Part shown: positions 26,966-35,311 of the stretch, piece after piece
How positions within the stretch are numbered: the first letter of the stretch is position 1
Layout: every line of letters begins with the position of its first letter
Assembly: GCA_034435055.1 (NCBI GenBank)
Contig: DAOTXS010000097.1
Coordinates: forward strand, 77,882 to 141,881
Source: DAOTXS01 sp034435055
Lineage (GTDB): Bacteria; Chloroflexota; Anaerolineae; UBA4142
Direction of reading: 5' to 3'
DNA: 64,000 nt
The notes under the pieces: generated by a model
The model's input: only the letters and a program-made list of their open reading frames with translations
Told to the model about the DNA's origin: nothing
Database searches by the model: none
Position numbers and translations under genes: made by a program

Positions 26966-27457
26966 ATGACATTTCAAGTGGGCGATGCGGTGATTCATCC
27001 CGTGCACGGAGTTGGGCATATTGTTGGCATTACCGAAAAGCGATTGATCGAAGATCGCTCGCGGTTGTATTACGAGATCGCCACAGAAAAAAGTACCATC
27101 TGGATGCCTATCGAATCATCCGCCACGATTGGGTTGCGGCGCGTGGTTGCCAAACGTGAGTTGGCGCGTTATCGCACTACGTTAAAAAGCCGCGCCGCAC
27201 CGTTGAACGATAATCACAGCAAACGCCAAGCGGAGATTGCTCTCCGGCGAAAAGCCGGCTCGCTCAAGATTCTGTGTGAAGTGGTGCGTGATCTAACTGC
27301 GCGGAGCGCACGCAAACGGCTGACGCAATTGGACAACGATACGTTGCGAAAAGCGCGCGCGGAGTTGGAGCGCGAGTGGGCGGCGGCGGCAGGGATTTCG
27401 GTTGCCGATGCCAGCGCGGAAATCGAAGCGCTGTTGAAGGATAAACGACGAACGTAG
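26966..27457 (+). CDS. carD: CarD family transcriptional regulator
   Basis: This 163-residue CarD/CdnL protein binds RNA polymerase beta and stabilises open promoter complexes. The N-terminal RNAP-interaction domain is FQVGDAVIHPVHGVGHIVG, followed by a strand-rich region to ~residue 60. A helical DNA-interacting C-terminal domain contains the arginine/lysine-rich segments. AAAGGAG precedes the ATG at 26966; the upstream in-frame codons have no ribosome site. It is monocistronic with an intrinsic terminator. Confidence 0.9.
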   Translation: MTFQVGDAVIHPVHGVGHIVGITEKRLIEDRSRLYYEIATEKSTIWMPIESSATIGLRRVVAKRELARYRTTLKSRAAPLNDNHSKRQAEIALRRKAGSLKILCEVVRDLTARSARKRLTQLDNDTLRKARAELEREWAAAAGISVADASAEIEALLKDKRRT

Positions 27458-27465
27458 AAGAAATC

Positions 27466-27498
27466 AAGGCGACGCATTGAGGTGCGTCGCCTTTTTTG
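27466..27498 (+). terminator. intrinsic terminator after carD
   Basis: The stem GGCGACGCA / TGCGTCGCC is followed by TTTTTTGT. Confidence 0.9.
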
Positions 27499-27545
27499 TA
27501 ACGTGCGCTGAAACATAGTTTTGGGGTCGTGGACGTCCGCCGGTT

Positions 27546-28847
27546 TTACGGGGTCAATCGTTGCTGGTCGCGCGGAAACATCGTTGCCTCGCGCAAGTTA
27601 GACAAGCCGCACAACTGCATCACGAATCGCTCAAGTCCAATCGCAAATCCACCGTGCGGCGGCATTCCAAATTTCATCGGCTCGAGATAATACGCGAATG
27701 GTTCGATGGAGAAATTGGCGCGGGCAAGTGCGGCGAGATAATCTTCGTAACGATGTAACCGCTGACCGCCGGTAACGAGTTCTGTTCCGCGAAAAAGCAA
27801 ATCGAACGAGTACGAGTACGTTGGTTCGGCGGGATCAGGGTGCGTGTAAAACGGCCGCTTGGCCATCGGATAACCGACGACAAAGAGAAAATCCGAGTTA
27901 TATTTTTCGCGCGCCCATTCGCTAAGCCAGCGTTCGTGTTGCGGCGCGAGGTCAAGTTCGCCGCGACAATCCTCGCCGTATTTTTCAAAGATGAGTTGTT
28001 GCGCGTCTTTGAAATGGATGTGTGGAAAGGTTTCCGGCGCGTCCGGCATTTTCACTTCCAACAATGCCAACTCCGCCGACTTGGTTTCCGCCAATCGCGT
28101 CAGAATGTGCCGCACGACGCGCGTGAGCATCGCCATCACCGTGAAATGATTTTCGATAAAACCGAATTCGACGTCCATACTGACATATTCGTTCACGTGC
28201 CGCGTCGTGCTGTGCGGTTCGGCGCGAAAGACCGGCGCGATTTCGTACACCCGCTCGAAAATCCCTACGCCGATTTGTTTGTAGAACTGCGGCGATTGCG
28301 CAAGAAACGCGCGTTTGCCAAAATAATCGACGGCGAAAACGTTCGCGCCGCTTTCGGTTGCCGACGCGACGAGTTTGGGAGATTGAATCTCGGTGAATCC
28401 TTCACCGTTGAGAAATTCGCGGAACGCCGCCATAATCGCCGCCGATAATCGCAACAACGCACGCTTGCGCGGATGCCGCAAGCCGACGGTTGCGTGATCG
28501 AGAAAAACGTCGAGCGATGTGTTGATGACCGGTTTGTTGAGTGGAATCGTGAACGTGTCGGTAACCGGCGCAATCACGTGAATCGCAATATCGTGCAATT
28601 CAAATCCGCTTGGCGCTTGGGATTCGGCGACAACCACGCCATCGATTTGAATCACGCTTTCGTTTTGCAAACCTTGAAGCGGCGCGAGCGCGTCGGCATC
28701 CTGGGTCATTGCTTGCGCAATGCCGGCGCGGTCGCGCACCAGCACGAAATTGATTTTGCCGAGCGCGCGCAAATTGTGCAACCAGCCGGCAATCGTCACG
28801 CGCTCACCGACATGTTCGTGCAATTGGGTGGAAAGAATTCGTTGCAT
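27546..28847 (-). CDS. aspS2: Archaeal-type aspartyl-tRNA synthetase, predicted non-discriminating (AspRS2)
   Basis: This 433-residue class IIb synthetase lacks the bacterial GAD insertion and matches the short archaeal type. Motif 2 is APVFRAEPHSTTRHVNEY, which fits AspRS better than AsnRS; motif 3 is GFAIGLERFVMQ. In the anticodon-binding domain GWLHNLR carries His where discriminating archaeal enzymes have Trp/Gln, and ESQAPSGFE has Pro where they have Lys. By analogy with studied enzymes this predicts charging of both tRNA-Asp and tRNA-Asn. GGAGGGTGCA precedes the ATG at 28847. It is controlled by the T-box leader upstream. Confidence 0.88.
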   Translation of the reverse strand: MQRILSTQLHEHVGERVTIAGWLHNLRALGKINFVLVRDRAGIAQAMTQDADALAPLQGLQNESVIQIDGVVVAESQAPSGFELHDIAIHVIAPVTDTFTIPLNKPVINTSLDVFLDHATVGLRHPRKRALLRLSAAIMAAFREFLNGEGFTEIQSPKLVASATESGANVFAVDYFGKRAFLAQSPQFYKQIGVGIFERVYEIAPVFRAEPHSTTRHVNEYVSMDVEFGFIENHFTVMAMLTRVVRHILTRLAETKSAELALLEVKMPDAPETFPHIHFKDAQQLIFEKYGEDCRGELDLAPQHERWLSEWAREKYNSDFLFVVGYPMAKRPFYTHPDPAEPTYSYSFDLLFRGTELVTGGQRLHRYEDYLAALARANFSIEPFAYYLEPMKFGMPPHGGFAIGLERFVMQLCGLSNLREATMFPRDQQRLTP

Positions 28848-29124
28848 TGCACCCTCCGTTTTTTTATCCGCCAATCTTCACGAATAAAATAATCCCCCAT
28901 CATCCTGTACGAAAGGACGAGGGGGGACTCGTGGTGCCACCTTTCTTTGTCACGCGCTCCTTCGACTGCTCCGCTCAAGATACGTGTGACCTTGAAACTC
29001 GCTAACGGGAGTGAGCCGTCGCATCATGCGAATACGGGGGAGTGTTCTTCGCGTTTGACGAGAGACCGGCTTTTCACCTATCACGGTTCTCTAAACTCTC
29101 GCGTCTCAAACGTTACTCGTCTCC
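28848..29124 (-). promoter_or_regulatory. T-box riboswitch leader, specifier AAC (Asn)
   Basis: The minus-strand leader has the parts of a T-box: a stem I specifier loop with an AGTA / CGAA loop-E pair, then G-AAC-A (AAC = 29046-29044). An AG-bulge region (AGAGAACCG...GGTG) follows, and the T-box bulge is AAAGGTGGCACCACG, whose UGGC pairs with an acceptor end GCCA. A terminator follows: CCCCCCTCGTCC against GGATGATGGGGG, then ATTATTTTATT. Placing the specifier as in glyQS (CGAA-N-NNN-A) gives an Asn codon. Uncharged tRNA-Asn should switch the gene on. Confidence 0.88.
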
Positions 29125-29130
29125 GCTCTT

Positions 29131-29159
29131 TTTATAACACATCTCGATGGATTGGTCAA
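29131..29159 (-). promoter_or_regulatory. promoter of the T-box/aspS2 transcript
   Basis: The minus strand reads TTGACC, 17 bp, TATAAA; transcription would start just before stem I. Confidence 0.8.
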
Positions 29160-29292
29160 TTGACAAGGCGTGAATTTGGAAAATGAATCGCGGCTCGATT
29201 TTCTTGCTTTTGCGTGTTGAACGTGATAAACTATTTCTAGCCAGTGCGTCGGATAAATTGTCCGACCCAGATTATCTGGCAATGAGACGATT

Positions 29293-30669
29293 ATGGCACA
29301 GTACACACTCGAACCTTTCAAAATCAAATCGGTCGAAGCGATTCCGGTGACGACGCGCGCCGAGCGCGAAAAATTTATTGCCGATGCTGGCTACAATATT
29401 TTTCGCTTGCCGAGCCGTGCGGTTACCATCGATTTCCTCACCGATTCCGGCACCAGCGCGATGAGCGACCATCAATGGGCAGGAATGCTCGCCGGCGACG
29501 AATCGTACGCCGGGTCGAAAAATTATTTTCACCTCGCGCAAGTCGTCCGCGATATTTTTGGCTTTGAGCAATTTGTGCCGACGCATCAGGGACGCGGCGC
29601 AGAACAAGTGCTGTTCAACATCCTTGTGCAACCCGGCAAAGTGGTGCCCAGCAACACACATTTCGACACGACGCGCGCAAACATCGAAGCGATTGGCGGT
29701 GTCGCGCTCGACCTCGTGATTCCCGAAGGACTCGATCCGACGAATCGGCATCCGTTCAAAGGGAATATGAATCTGGCGAATTTGCAAAAGACAATTGAGC
29801 GTGTCGGCGTCGAAAACATTCCGCTGGCGATGATGACGATCACGAATAACGCGGTTGGCGGTCAGCCGGTTTCACTAGCGAATATTCGCGCGACGAAAGA
29901 ATTGCTCGCGCGGTACAAGATTCCGTTTTTCATCGATGCGTGTCGTTACGCTGAGAATTGTTATTTTATCCAGCAACGAGAAGATGATTATCGCCACAAA
30001 TCGATCATTGAAATCGCGCGCGAAATTTTTGCGTATGCCGATGGCTTTACGATGAGCGCGAAGAAAGATGGACTGGTGAACATCGGTGGACTGTTGGCGG
30101 CGCGCGATGCAAAATTATTCGAGCAGATTCAGAATCGCTTGATTCTCACCGAGGGCTTTGTGTCGTACGGCGGACTCGCGCGGCGCGATTTGGAGGCGAT
30201 GGCACGCGGCTTGGTCGAAGCGACCGACGAAAAATATTTGGCGTATCGTACCGGGCAGATTCGTTATCTTGCCGAGCGCTTGCAAGAAAATCGTATTCCA
30301 ATCGTCGAACCGCCGGGCGGCCACGCGCTCTTTCTCGACGGCAAACGATTCCTGCCGCACATTCCGCAGTCGCAGTTTCCGGCGCAGGCGTTGACCATTG
30401 CGTTGTATGTGGAAGGCGGCATTCGCGGGTGCGAGATTGGGAGTGTGATGTTCGCGCATAAAGACGCGGCGACCGGCGAGATGAAATATCCTGCACTCGA
30501 TTTGGTGCGGTTGGCAATTCCGCGCCGCGTGTACACGCAATCGCATTTGGATTACGTCGCGGACGTGATTATCGAGTTGTATCGCAAGCGCGAGACGATT
30601 CGTGGCGTCAAGCTAGTTTGGGAAGCGCCGTTGCTGCGACATTTCACGGCGAAGTTTGAGAGGGTGTGA
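29293..30669 (+). CDS. tnaA: Tryptophanase (beta-eliminating lyase family)
   Basis: This 458-residue PLP enzyme belongs to the tryptophanase / tyrosine phenol-lyase family and cleaves an aromatic amino acid to indole (or phenol), pyruvate and ammonia. LTDSGTSAMSDHQWAG, PTHQGRGAEQVLF and the Schiff-base lysine in MSAKKDGLVNIGG are present. Two positions that separate the enzymes favour tryptophanase: HFDTTR (Asp, where TPL has Thr) and CEIGS (Ile, where TPL has Arg). No leader peptide tnaC or permease was seen beside it. The upstream promoter is unclear (TTGCTT, 17 bp, TAAACT). Confidence 0.85.
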   Translation: MAQYTLEPFKIKSVEAIPVTTRAEREKFIADAGYNIFRLPSRAVTIDFLTDSGTSAMSDHQWAGMLAGDESYAGSKNYFHLAQVVRDIFGFEQFVPTHQGRGAEQVLFNILVQPGKVVPSNTHFDTTRANIEAIGGVALDLVIPEGLDPTNRHPFKGNMNLANLQKTIERVGVENIPLAMMTITNNAVGGQPVSLANIRATKELLARYKIPFFIDACRYAENCYFIQQREDDYRHKSIIEIAREIFAYADGFTMSAKKDGLVNIGGLLAARDAKLFEQIQNRLILTEGFVSYGGLARRDLEAMARGLVEATDEKYLAYRTGQIRYLAERLQENRIPIVEPPGGHALFLDGKRFLPHIPQSQFPAQALTIALYVEGGIRGCEIGSVMFAHKDAATGEMKYPALDLVRLAIPRRVYTQSHLDYVADVIIELYRKRETIRGVKLVWEAPLLRHFTAKFERV

Positions 30670-30672
30670 ATT

Positions 30673-31248
30673 ATGCCCGAAATCACCAAACGTTCAATCT
30701 TCAAAAATCGTGCCGCGTGGCGCGCGTGGTTGGAAAAGCATCACGCGCGCGAAACAGAATTGTGGCTCGTGTTCTACAAAAAGAATTCCAACAGACCGAC
30801 CGTCACGTACAACGAAGCCGTCGAGGAGGCGTTGTGCTTTGGCTGGATCGATGGCTTGACCAAAGGCATCGACGAAGAAAAATATGCGGTGCGTTTTACG
30901 CCGCGCAAAAGCGCAAGTGTTTGGTCCGAGTCGAATAAAAAGCGCGTGGCGAAAATGATTGCAGAAGGCAAAATGATGTCTGTCGGATTAGCAAAAGTCG
31001 AGGAAGCGAAACGCAACGGCGAATGGGAGAAAGCGACAATGCGCGAAGATGTGTCGAATGTCCCGGCAGATTTAAAGTGCGCGCTGCAAGCGGACAAAAT
31101 CGCGCAACAAAATTTTGAAAAACTCGCGCCGTCGCACAAGCGGCAGTACATTTATTGGATTACGGAAGCCAAGCGCGACGAGACGCGGCAAAAGCGGATT
31201 CGCGAAACGGTGCGGATGGTGAAGGCGCACAAGCGGCTGGGACAATAA
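30673..31248 (+). CDS. YdeI/OmdA family protein
   Basis: This 191-residue cytoplasmic protein of the YdeI (OmpD-associated, bacteriocin-protection) family has the N-terminal pattern FKNRAAWRAWLEKHH and the signature CFGWIDGLTKGID. The C-terminal half is Lys/Arg-rich and helical (SHKRQYIYWI, then EAKRDETRQKR). Function is poorly known; homologues are linked to antimicrobial-peptide tolerance. It starts 3 nt after the tnaA stop, so both are likely one transcript. Confidence 0.82.
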   Translation: MPEITKRSIFKNRAAWRAWLEKHHARETELWLVFYKKNSNRPTVTYNEAVEEALCFGWIDGLTKGIDEEKYAVRFTPRKSASVWSESNKKRVAKMIAEGKMMSVGLAKVEEAKRNGEWEKATMREDVSNVPADLKCALQADKIAQQNFEKLAPSHKRQYIYWITEAKRDETRQKRIRETVRMVKAHKRLGQ

Positions 31249-31252
31249 ATCG

Positions 31253-31289
31253 ATCCGCAGATTGCACAGAAAAAATATTATCTGCGGAT
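31253..31289. terminator. hairpin between convergent genes
   Basis: ATCCGCAGA / TCTGCGGAT pair around an A/T-rich loop in the 46-nt gap between two convergent stops. There is no clean T-tract, so termination is only probable. Confidence 0.45.
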
Positions 31290-31294
31290 TCATT

Positions 31295-32305
31295 TCACCG
31301 CACGCGCCGGGTCATTGCGTCCGCAATTTCGCGCAAGCGATCCATCGCCGGGTTATCGATGCCGGTTGCATCGAGCGCGGCGAGCGCGGCGGCGCGATGT
31401 TCGTCCGCACGTTTCTGCGTTTGCTCGCGTGCGCCGATGGCATCGAGGAGCAAGAGCACGCGCGCTACATCGTCCGGCGTCAGTTGCGGTTTGCTGTAAA
31501 TCGCTCGTAGCGTCGCGCCGTGTTGCGGATGACTCAAGCCGATGATTGCCGGGAGCGATTTCTTTTTCGTCAGAATATCGGTTGCCGCCGATTTGCCGGT
31601 AACCGATGAATTGCCCCAGATGCCCAGAATGTCGTCGGTCATTTGAAACGCCAAGCCGATATTTTCGCCAAAACGTTCAAAGGTTTCCAGCAAGCGGTGA
31701 TCTTGCGTACCGAGCATCGCGCCCAGCCGCGCCGACGACGCAATCAACGCGGCAGTCTTGCCGCGAATCATTTTCAAATATTCGTCGATGGTGACATCGA
31801 GCCGCGCTTCAAAACTGAGATCGAGAAATTGGCCGTGACACAACGCGAGCGTCGTCGCATCGAATTCGTAATTGATGTGCGCGCACTGATCGATGGCAAT
31901 GCCTTGTTGCGGCATTTTGTCGAGCGCGAGCCGCGCCAGCATAAACATCCCATCGCCCGCGTTCAATCCTTGCGCCAAGCCCCACACCTTCCACACCGCC
32001 GGACGACCGCGCCGTTCGTCGCTTTGATCTTCGATGTCGTCGTGAATCAGCGAAAAGTTATGCACCAATTCGATAGCGGCGGCAACCGGCAATGCGCGTT
32101 TCCAATCGCCGCAAACCGCTTCGCACGTGAGTAAACAAAGCAACGGACGGACACGTTTACCGGCATCGTTTTTCGTTGGCGCAAAATTGGCATTCGTCCA
32201 ACCGAGATGATATTTGAACATGCCATAGTACGGGGCAAATGCCGGCTCCGGCGCATTGACGAGCGAACGCAATTCATTTTCTAGAGCGGTGAGGTAAGCG
32301 TCCAT
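31295..32305 (-). CDS. Polyprenyl (geranylgeranyl-type) diphosphate synthase
   Basis: This 336-residue all-helical trans-prenyltransferase elongates DMAPP with IPP. The first aspartate-rich motif is LIHDDIEDQSDERRGRP and the second is FQMTDDILGIWG. The residues five and four before the first motif are Phe-Ser (HNFSLIHDD), so chain length is not decided by inspection. A longer frame starts inside the GTCATT-type repeat; ATG 32305 (MDAYLTAL) is the true start. With the IPP isomerase next to it, this is an isoprenoid unit for lipids, quinones or carotenoids. Confidence 0.88.
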   Translation of the reverse strand: MDAYLTALENELRSLVNAPEPAFAPYYGMFKYHLGWTNANFAPTKNDAGKRVRPLLCLLTCEAVCGDWKRALPVAAAIELVHNFSLIHDDIEDQSDERRGRPAVWKVWGLAQGLNAGDGMFMLARLALDKMPQQGIAIDQCAHINYEFDATTLALCHGQFLDLSFEARLDVTIDEYLKMIRGKTAALIASSARLGAMLGTQDHRLLETFERFGENIGLAFQMTDDILGIWGNSSVTGKSAATDILTKKKSLPAIIGLSHPQHGATLRAIYSKPQLTPDDVARVLLLLDAIGAREQTQKRADEHRAAALAALDATGIDNPAMDRLREIADAMTRRVR

Positions 32306-32318
32306 TAACCAATCCCGT

Positions 32319-32411
32319 TTGTCATTACGAGCGAAGCGAAGCAATCTCTCAAGAGACTTTTGAGACGCGTACGCGGCTTCGTCGGCGCAAACTGCCTCCT
32401 CGCAATGACAA
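32319..32411. repeat. GTCATTNCGAG-type repeat, 93-bp copy
   Basis: It is bounded by TTGTCATTACGAG and CTCGCAATGACAA, with GCGAAGCGAAGCAATCTC inside. It fills the gap between the isomerase stop and the prenyl synthase start. It creates a spurious N-terminal reading frame (LRFARNDKRD) in front of the synthase. Confidence 0.85.
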
Positions 32412-32417
32412 TTAAAG

Positions 32418-33455
32418 TCATACTTTCTTCAGGTGTTTTGTTTCTCTCAACGCATCTAAATTCTCTGCACCGATGCCGAACATTGCCACGCGGATTTGTT
32501 CCTCGATCATTTTGATGCCTTCGATCACATCTTCCGCGCCGCGATCCGCAAGCCGCAACATCGGTGAAGCGAAGCCAACCAGCCGCGCGCCGAGCGCGAT
32601 ACACTTGGCGGCATCGACGCCGTCTTTGATTCCACCGCTTGCAATCAACGGCAAGCCCGGCGCGCCGCGTTGCGCGTGTTCCAAACTTTCGGTGGTGGGC
32701 AAACCCCAATCCCAAAACGCCAGCGCTAGTTCGCGCAAAAACGCCGACGGTGCGCGGTACGCTTCAACTGCCGCCCACGACGTACCGCCCGCGCCGGCAA
32801 CATCGATTGCCGCGACGCCGGCGTTGGCTAATTGCCGCGCCGTCTCTTCCGAAATGCCAAAGCCCACTTCTTTGGCGATGACCGGCGTCGTCAGCGCGCG
32901 GCACACTTTTTCGATCTGGTTCAGCAAACCGCGCCAATTCACATTGCCGCCGGCTTGTACCGCTTCTTGAATCGAGTTGAGGTGGAGGATCAACGCATCG
33001 GCGCGAATCATTTCCACCGCGCGGCGGCAATGGTCGACGGTATAATTGTAGTTGAGTTGAATCGCGCCGAGATTGGCGAACAACAAAATATCGGGCGCGA
33101 CGCGGCGCACCTGGTACGTGTACGCGAGCGATTCATCTTCGATTGCCGCGCGTTGCGAGCCAAGTCCCATCGCAATGCCGGTCGCTTGCGCCGCGCTTGC
33201 CAGTGTCAAGTTGATGCGTTCGGCTTCGTGCGCGCCGCCGGTCATCGATGAAATCAAAATGGGCGCGCGCAATTTTTTGCCGAATAACGTCGTCGCCAGC
33301 GAAATGTCGCTCAGGTTGATTTCGGGAAGTGCTTGATGCACAAAGCGATAACGTTCCAACCCGGTCTTGGTCTGCTTGAATTGAACATCCTCGGTCAGGT
33401 TGATGCGAAGATGCTCCAGTTTGCGATTTTCGTGAGTGGTTTCGTCAGGGGACAT
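32418..33455 (-). CDS. fni: Type 2 isopentenyl-diphosphate delta-isomerase (FMN-dependent)
   Basis: This 345-residue FMN TIM-barrel enzyme interconverts IPP and DMAPP. It shows NRKLEHLRI at the N-terminus, PILISSMTGGAHEAERIN (FMN/substrate loop), GLGSQRAAIED, the strand VIAKEVGFGIS, and the phosphate-binding ASGGIKDGVDAAK near the C-terminus. ATG 33455. It is the first gene of a two-gene isoprenoid operon read leftward from the promoter at 33521. Confidence 0.92.
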   Translation of the reverse strand: MSPDETTHENRKLEHLRINLTEDVQFKQTKTGLERYRFVHQALPEINLSDISLATTLFGKKLRAPILISSMTGGAHEAERINLTLASAAQATGIAMGLGSQRAAIEDESLAYTYQVRRVAPDILLFANLGAIQLNYNYTVDHCRRAVEMIRADALILHLNSIQEAVQAGGNVNWRGLLNQIEKVCRALTTPVIAKEVGFGISEETARQLANAGVAAIDVAGAGGTSWAAVEAYRAPSAFLRELALAFWDWGLPTTESLEHAQRGAPGLPLIASGGIKDGVDAAKCIALGARLVGFASPMLRLADRGAEDVIEGIKMIEEQIRVAMFGIGAENLDALRETKHLKKV

Positions 33456-33520
33456 GAAATCCTTTGCGTCGAGCGTAACCGATTGCCCAGCGTGGTGTTA
33501 AAGTGTGCAAACGCAGACGA

Positions 33521-33530
33521 ATTATAGCAC
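33521..33530 (-). promoter_or_regulatory. extended -10 promoter of the fni operon
   Basis: The minus strand has TGC-TATAAT (TATAAT = 33526-33521), 66 nt before the fni ATG, with no clear -35. Confidence 0.55.
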
Positions 33531-33540
33531 AAGTGAGAGG

Positions 33541-33569
33541 TTGACGCACGAGCCAATTCCGCATATACT
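33541..33569 (+). promoter_or_regulatory. promoter of acpP
   Basis: TTGACG, 17 bp, TATACT, near consensus, 58 nt before the ATG. Confidence 0.8.
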
Positions 33570-33626
33570 TGGCGCGGTTGACGAGCTCATCTTTCGTCTG
33601 CAGATTATTTCACAGGAGGGGATCCG

Positions 33627-33866
33627 ATGGATCAGCAGGTTTTTGAACAGGTTAAAGCAATTATTGTAGACAAACTCGGCGTCGATGCCAGCAAAGTCAA
33701 ACCCGAGGCACGGTTTCGTGAAGATTTGGAGGCGGACTCGCTCGATCTCGTCGAATTGATTATGGAATTTGAAGAAAAATTCGGCGGCGAGATTTCTGAC
33801 GAAGAAGCGCAGAAAATCACAACGGTCGGCGAAGCTGTGGCATATCTAGAATCTGCCAAAAAATAA
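33627..33866 (+). CDS. acpP: Acyl carrier protein
   Basis: This 79-residue acidic four-helix acyl carrier protein has the phosphopantetheine attachment Ser38 in LEADSLDLVELIM. The length is standard. It carries growing acyl chains for fatty-acid synthesis, yet no fab gene lies beside it. AGGAGGGG precedes the ATG, and the gene has its own strong promoter and terminator. Confidence 0.95.
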   Translation: MDQQVFEQVKAIIVDKLGVDASKVKPEARFREDLEADSLDLVELIMEFEEKFGGEISDEEAQKITTVGEAVAYLESAKK

Positions 33867-33903
33867 TTAGACTGCCGCTTCGCGCACGAGCAAAGCAATC
33901 GAT

Positions 33904-33930
33904 GGGAACGCTGTCGCGCGTTCCCTTTTT
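33904..33930 (+). terminator. intrinsic terminator after acpP
   Basis: GGGAACGC / GCGTTCCC is followed by TTTTTG, ending 10 nt before the next ATG. Confidence 0.85.
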
Positions 33931-33939
33931 GTTGCAACG

Positions 33940-34611
33940 ATGAAAATTCTCGACAACGGTTTACCCCTTTTCCCTTTGAATACAGTTTTGTTTCCGCACG
34001 CGCGATTGCCGCTGCATATTTTCGAACCGCGCTACCGGGAAATGATCGCGCGTTGTATCGATGACGATCTGGCGTTCGGTGTTCTACTGATCAAAGAAGG
34101 CGTCGAAGTAGGCGGGCTAGCGATTCCGCACCCGGTGGGTACCCTCGCGCAGATCACCAATCTCACGCACTTGCCCGATGGTCGAATGAATTTGACCGCG
34201 CTCGGCGTAACGCGTTTTCGATTACTGGAACAATTCGATGCTCACGCGTACGCGACGGGACGCATCGTGTTGTTGCCGGACGAACACGTCGATGAAACGC
34301 AGACGCAACCGGTTGCGGCGGACGTGCGGCGCTGGTTCACCGAGTACGTGCGCGCGATTCGCCAAGTGAGCGAACCCGACCGCGTTGCAACCGCGTTCAA
34401 TCTACCCGACGACTCAACGGCGCTTTCGTACATCGTCGCCGCCGTGTTGCCAATCACCGCGTTGGAAAAACAAATGTTGCTGGAAATTCAAACGACGCAC
34501 GAACGCTTGCAACGCGAGTTGAATTTGTTGCGGCGCGAGATCGAGTTGCTGAAAACGATGCTGGAAAAATTGCCGCGCCTGCCCGACCAGGGATTATTTT
34601 CGCTGAATTGA
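33940..34611 (+). CDS. Lon N-terminal substrate-binding domain protein (no protease)
   Basis: This 223-residue stand-alone Lon-N (PUA-like) protein begins LPLFPLNTVLFPHARLPLHI, has FEPRYREMI, and ends in a coiled helix (LNLLRREIELLKTML). There is no ATPase or peptidase domain. Stand-alone Lon-N proteins are common in bacteria, with an unclear role in binding unfolded substrates. It sits 1 nt before mobA and may be co-transcribed with the molybdopterin genes. Confidence 0.85.
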   Translation: MKILDNGLPLFPLNTVLFPHARLPLHIFEPRYREMIARCIDDDLAFGVLLIKEGVEVGGLAIPHPVGTLAQITNLTHLPDGRMNLTALGVTRFRLLEQFDAHAYATGRIVLLPDEHVDETQTQPVAADVRRWFTEYVRAIRQVSEPDRVATAFNLPDDSTALSYIVAAVLPITALEKQMLLEIQTTHERLQRELNLLRREIELLKTMLEKLPRLPDQGLFSLN

Positions 34612-34612
34612 G

Positions 34613-35311
34613 ATGATCGAATTCTTACCTCGCGTGAGTGCAGTGATTCTCGCCGGCGGAAAAAGCCGGCGGATGGGGCGCGATAAATCGTTTCTCGAAT
34701 TTGACGGCAAACCGCTGATCAGTCGTGTGATCGAGCAAGCCGGCAAAGTTTGCGCCGAGACCATCATCGTAGCGAACGATGTTGAATTGTACCGACAGTT
34801 TGGCTTGCGTGTGGTGAGCGATGTTTTCCCCCACAAAGGTTCGCTGGGGGGATTATATTCCGGCTTGCTTGCCGCGCAAGACGAGAATGTTTTGGCACTG
34901 GCGTGTGATATGCCTTTTCTCAATCCAGACCTGATCCGGTATATGATTTCGATCAAGTCAGAGTACGATGTGGTTATTCCACGCGCGCGTGGACTCTCTG
35001 GGCACACGCCGCGTTCATCGAGCGAACGCAAACCGCGCGTGGATACTATCCCGCCACGCCCGGATCAAATGCTGGCGAAAGAAGCCGACCTCCATCCGTT
35101 ACACGCGATTTATTCCAAACGCTGTTTGCCCATCATCGCCGAACGTCTCCGGGTTGACGATCTCCGCTTGATCAGTATTTTGCCAGATGTAAAAACCCGC
35201 ATTGTAGAGGTCGCTGAAATTGATCGATTCGATCCCAAACACATTTCATTTTTCAACGCAAATACACCGGCAGATTTTGAAATCGCCCAACGGTTGATGA
35301 CCGATGTTTGA
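34613..35311 (+). CDS. mobA: Molybdenum cofactor guanylyltransferase MobA
   Basis: This 232-residue GT-A-like nucleotidyltransferase attaches GMP to molybdopterin. The N-terminal AVILAGGKSRRMGRDKS is the GTP loop; LACDMPFLNPD carries the metal Asp; DLHPLHAIYSK is the conserved C-terminal region. About 30 residues (HTPRSSSERKPRV onward, ~125-155) are inserted between VVIPRA and DLHPLH, where relatives have only a few. It overlaps fdhD by 8 nt. Confidence 0.88.
   Translation: MIEFLPRVSAVILAGGKSRRMGRDKSFLEFDGKPLISRVIEQAGKVCAETIIVANDVELYRQFGLRVVSDVFPHKGSLGGLYSGLLAAQDENVLALACDMPFLNPDLIRYMISIKSEYDVVIPRARGLSGHTPRSSSERKPRVDTIPPRPDQMLAKEADLHPLHAIYSKRCLPIIAERLRVDDLRLISILPDVKTRIVEVAEIDRFDPKHISFFNANTPADFEIAQRLMTDV

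Noticed and set aside
28848..28874. Longer start for aspS2
   Set aside because: It falls between the T-box terminator and a clear GGAGGGTGCA-ATG; the family starts at MQRIL.
29160..29292. tnaC-like leader peptide before tnaA
   Set aside because: No short frame with a Trp codon and ribosome site was seen in the 133-nt gap.
32306..32344. N-terminal extension of the prenyl synthase (RFARNDKRD)
   Set aside because: It reads through the same repeat; the family N-terminus begins at ATG 32305.
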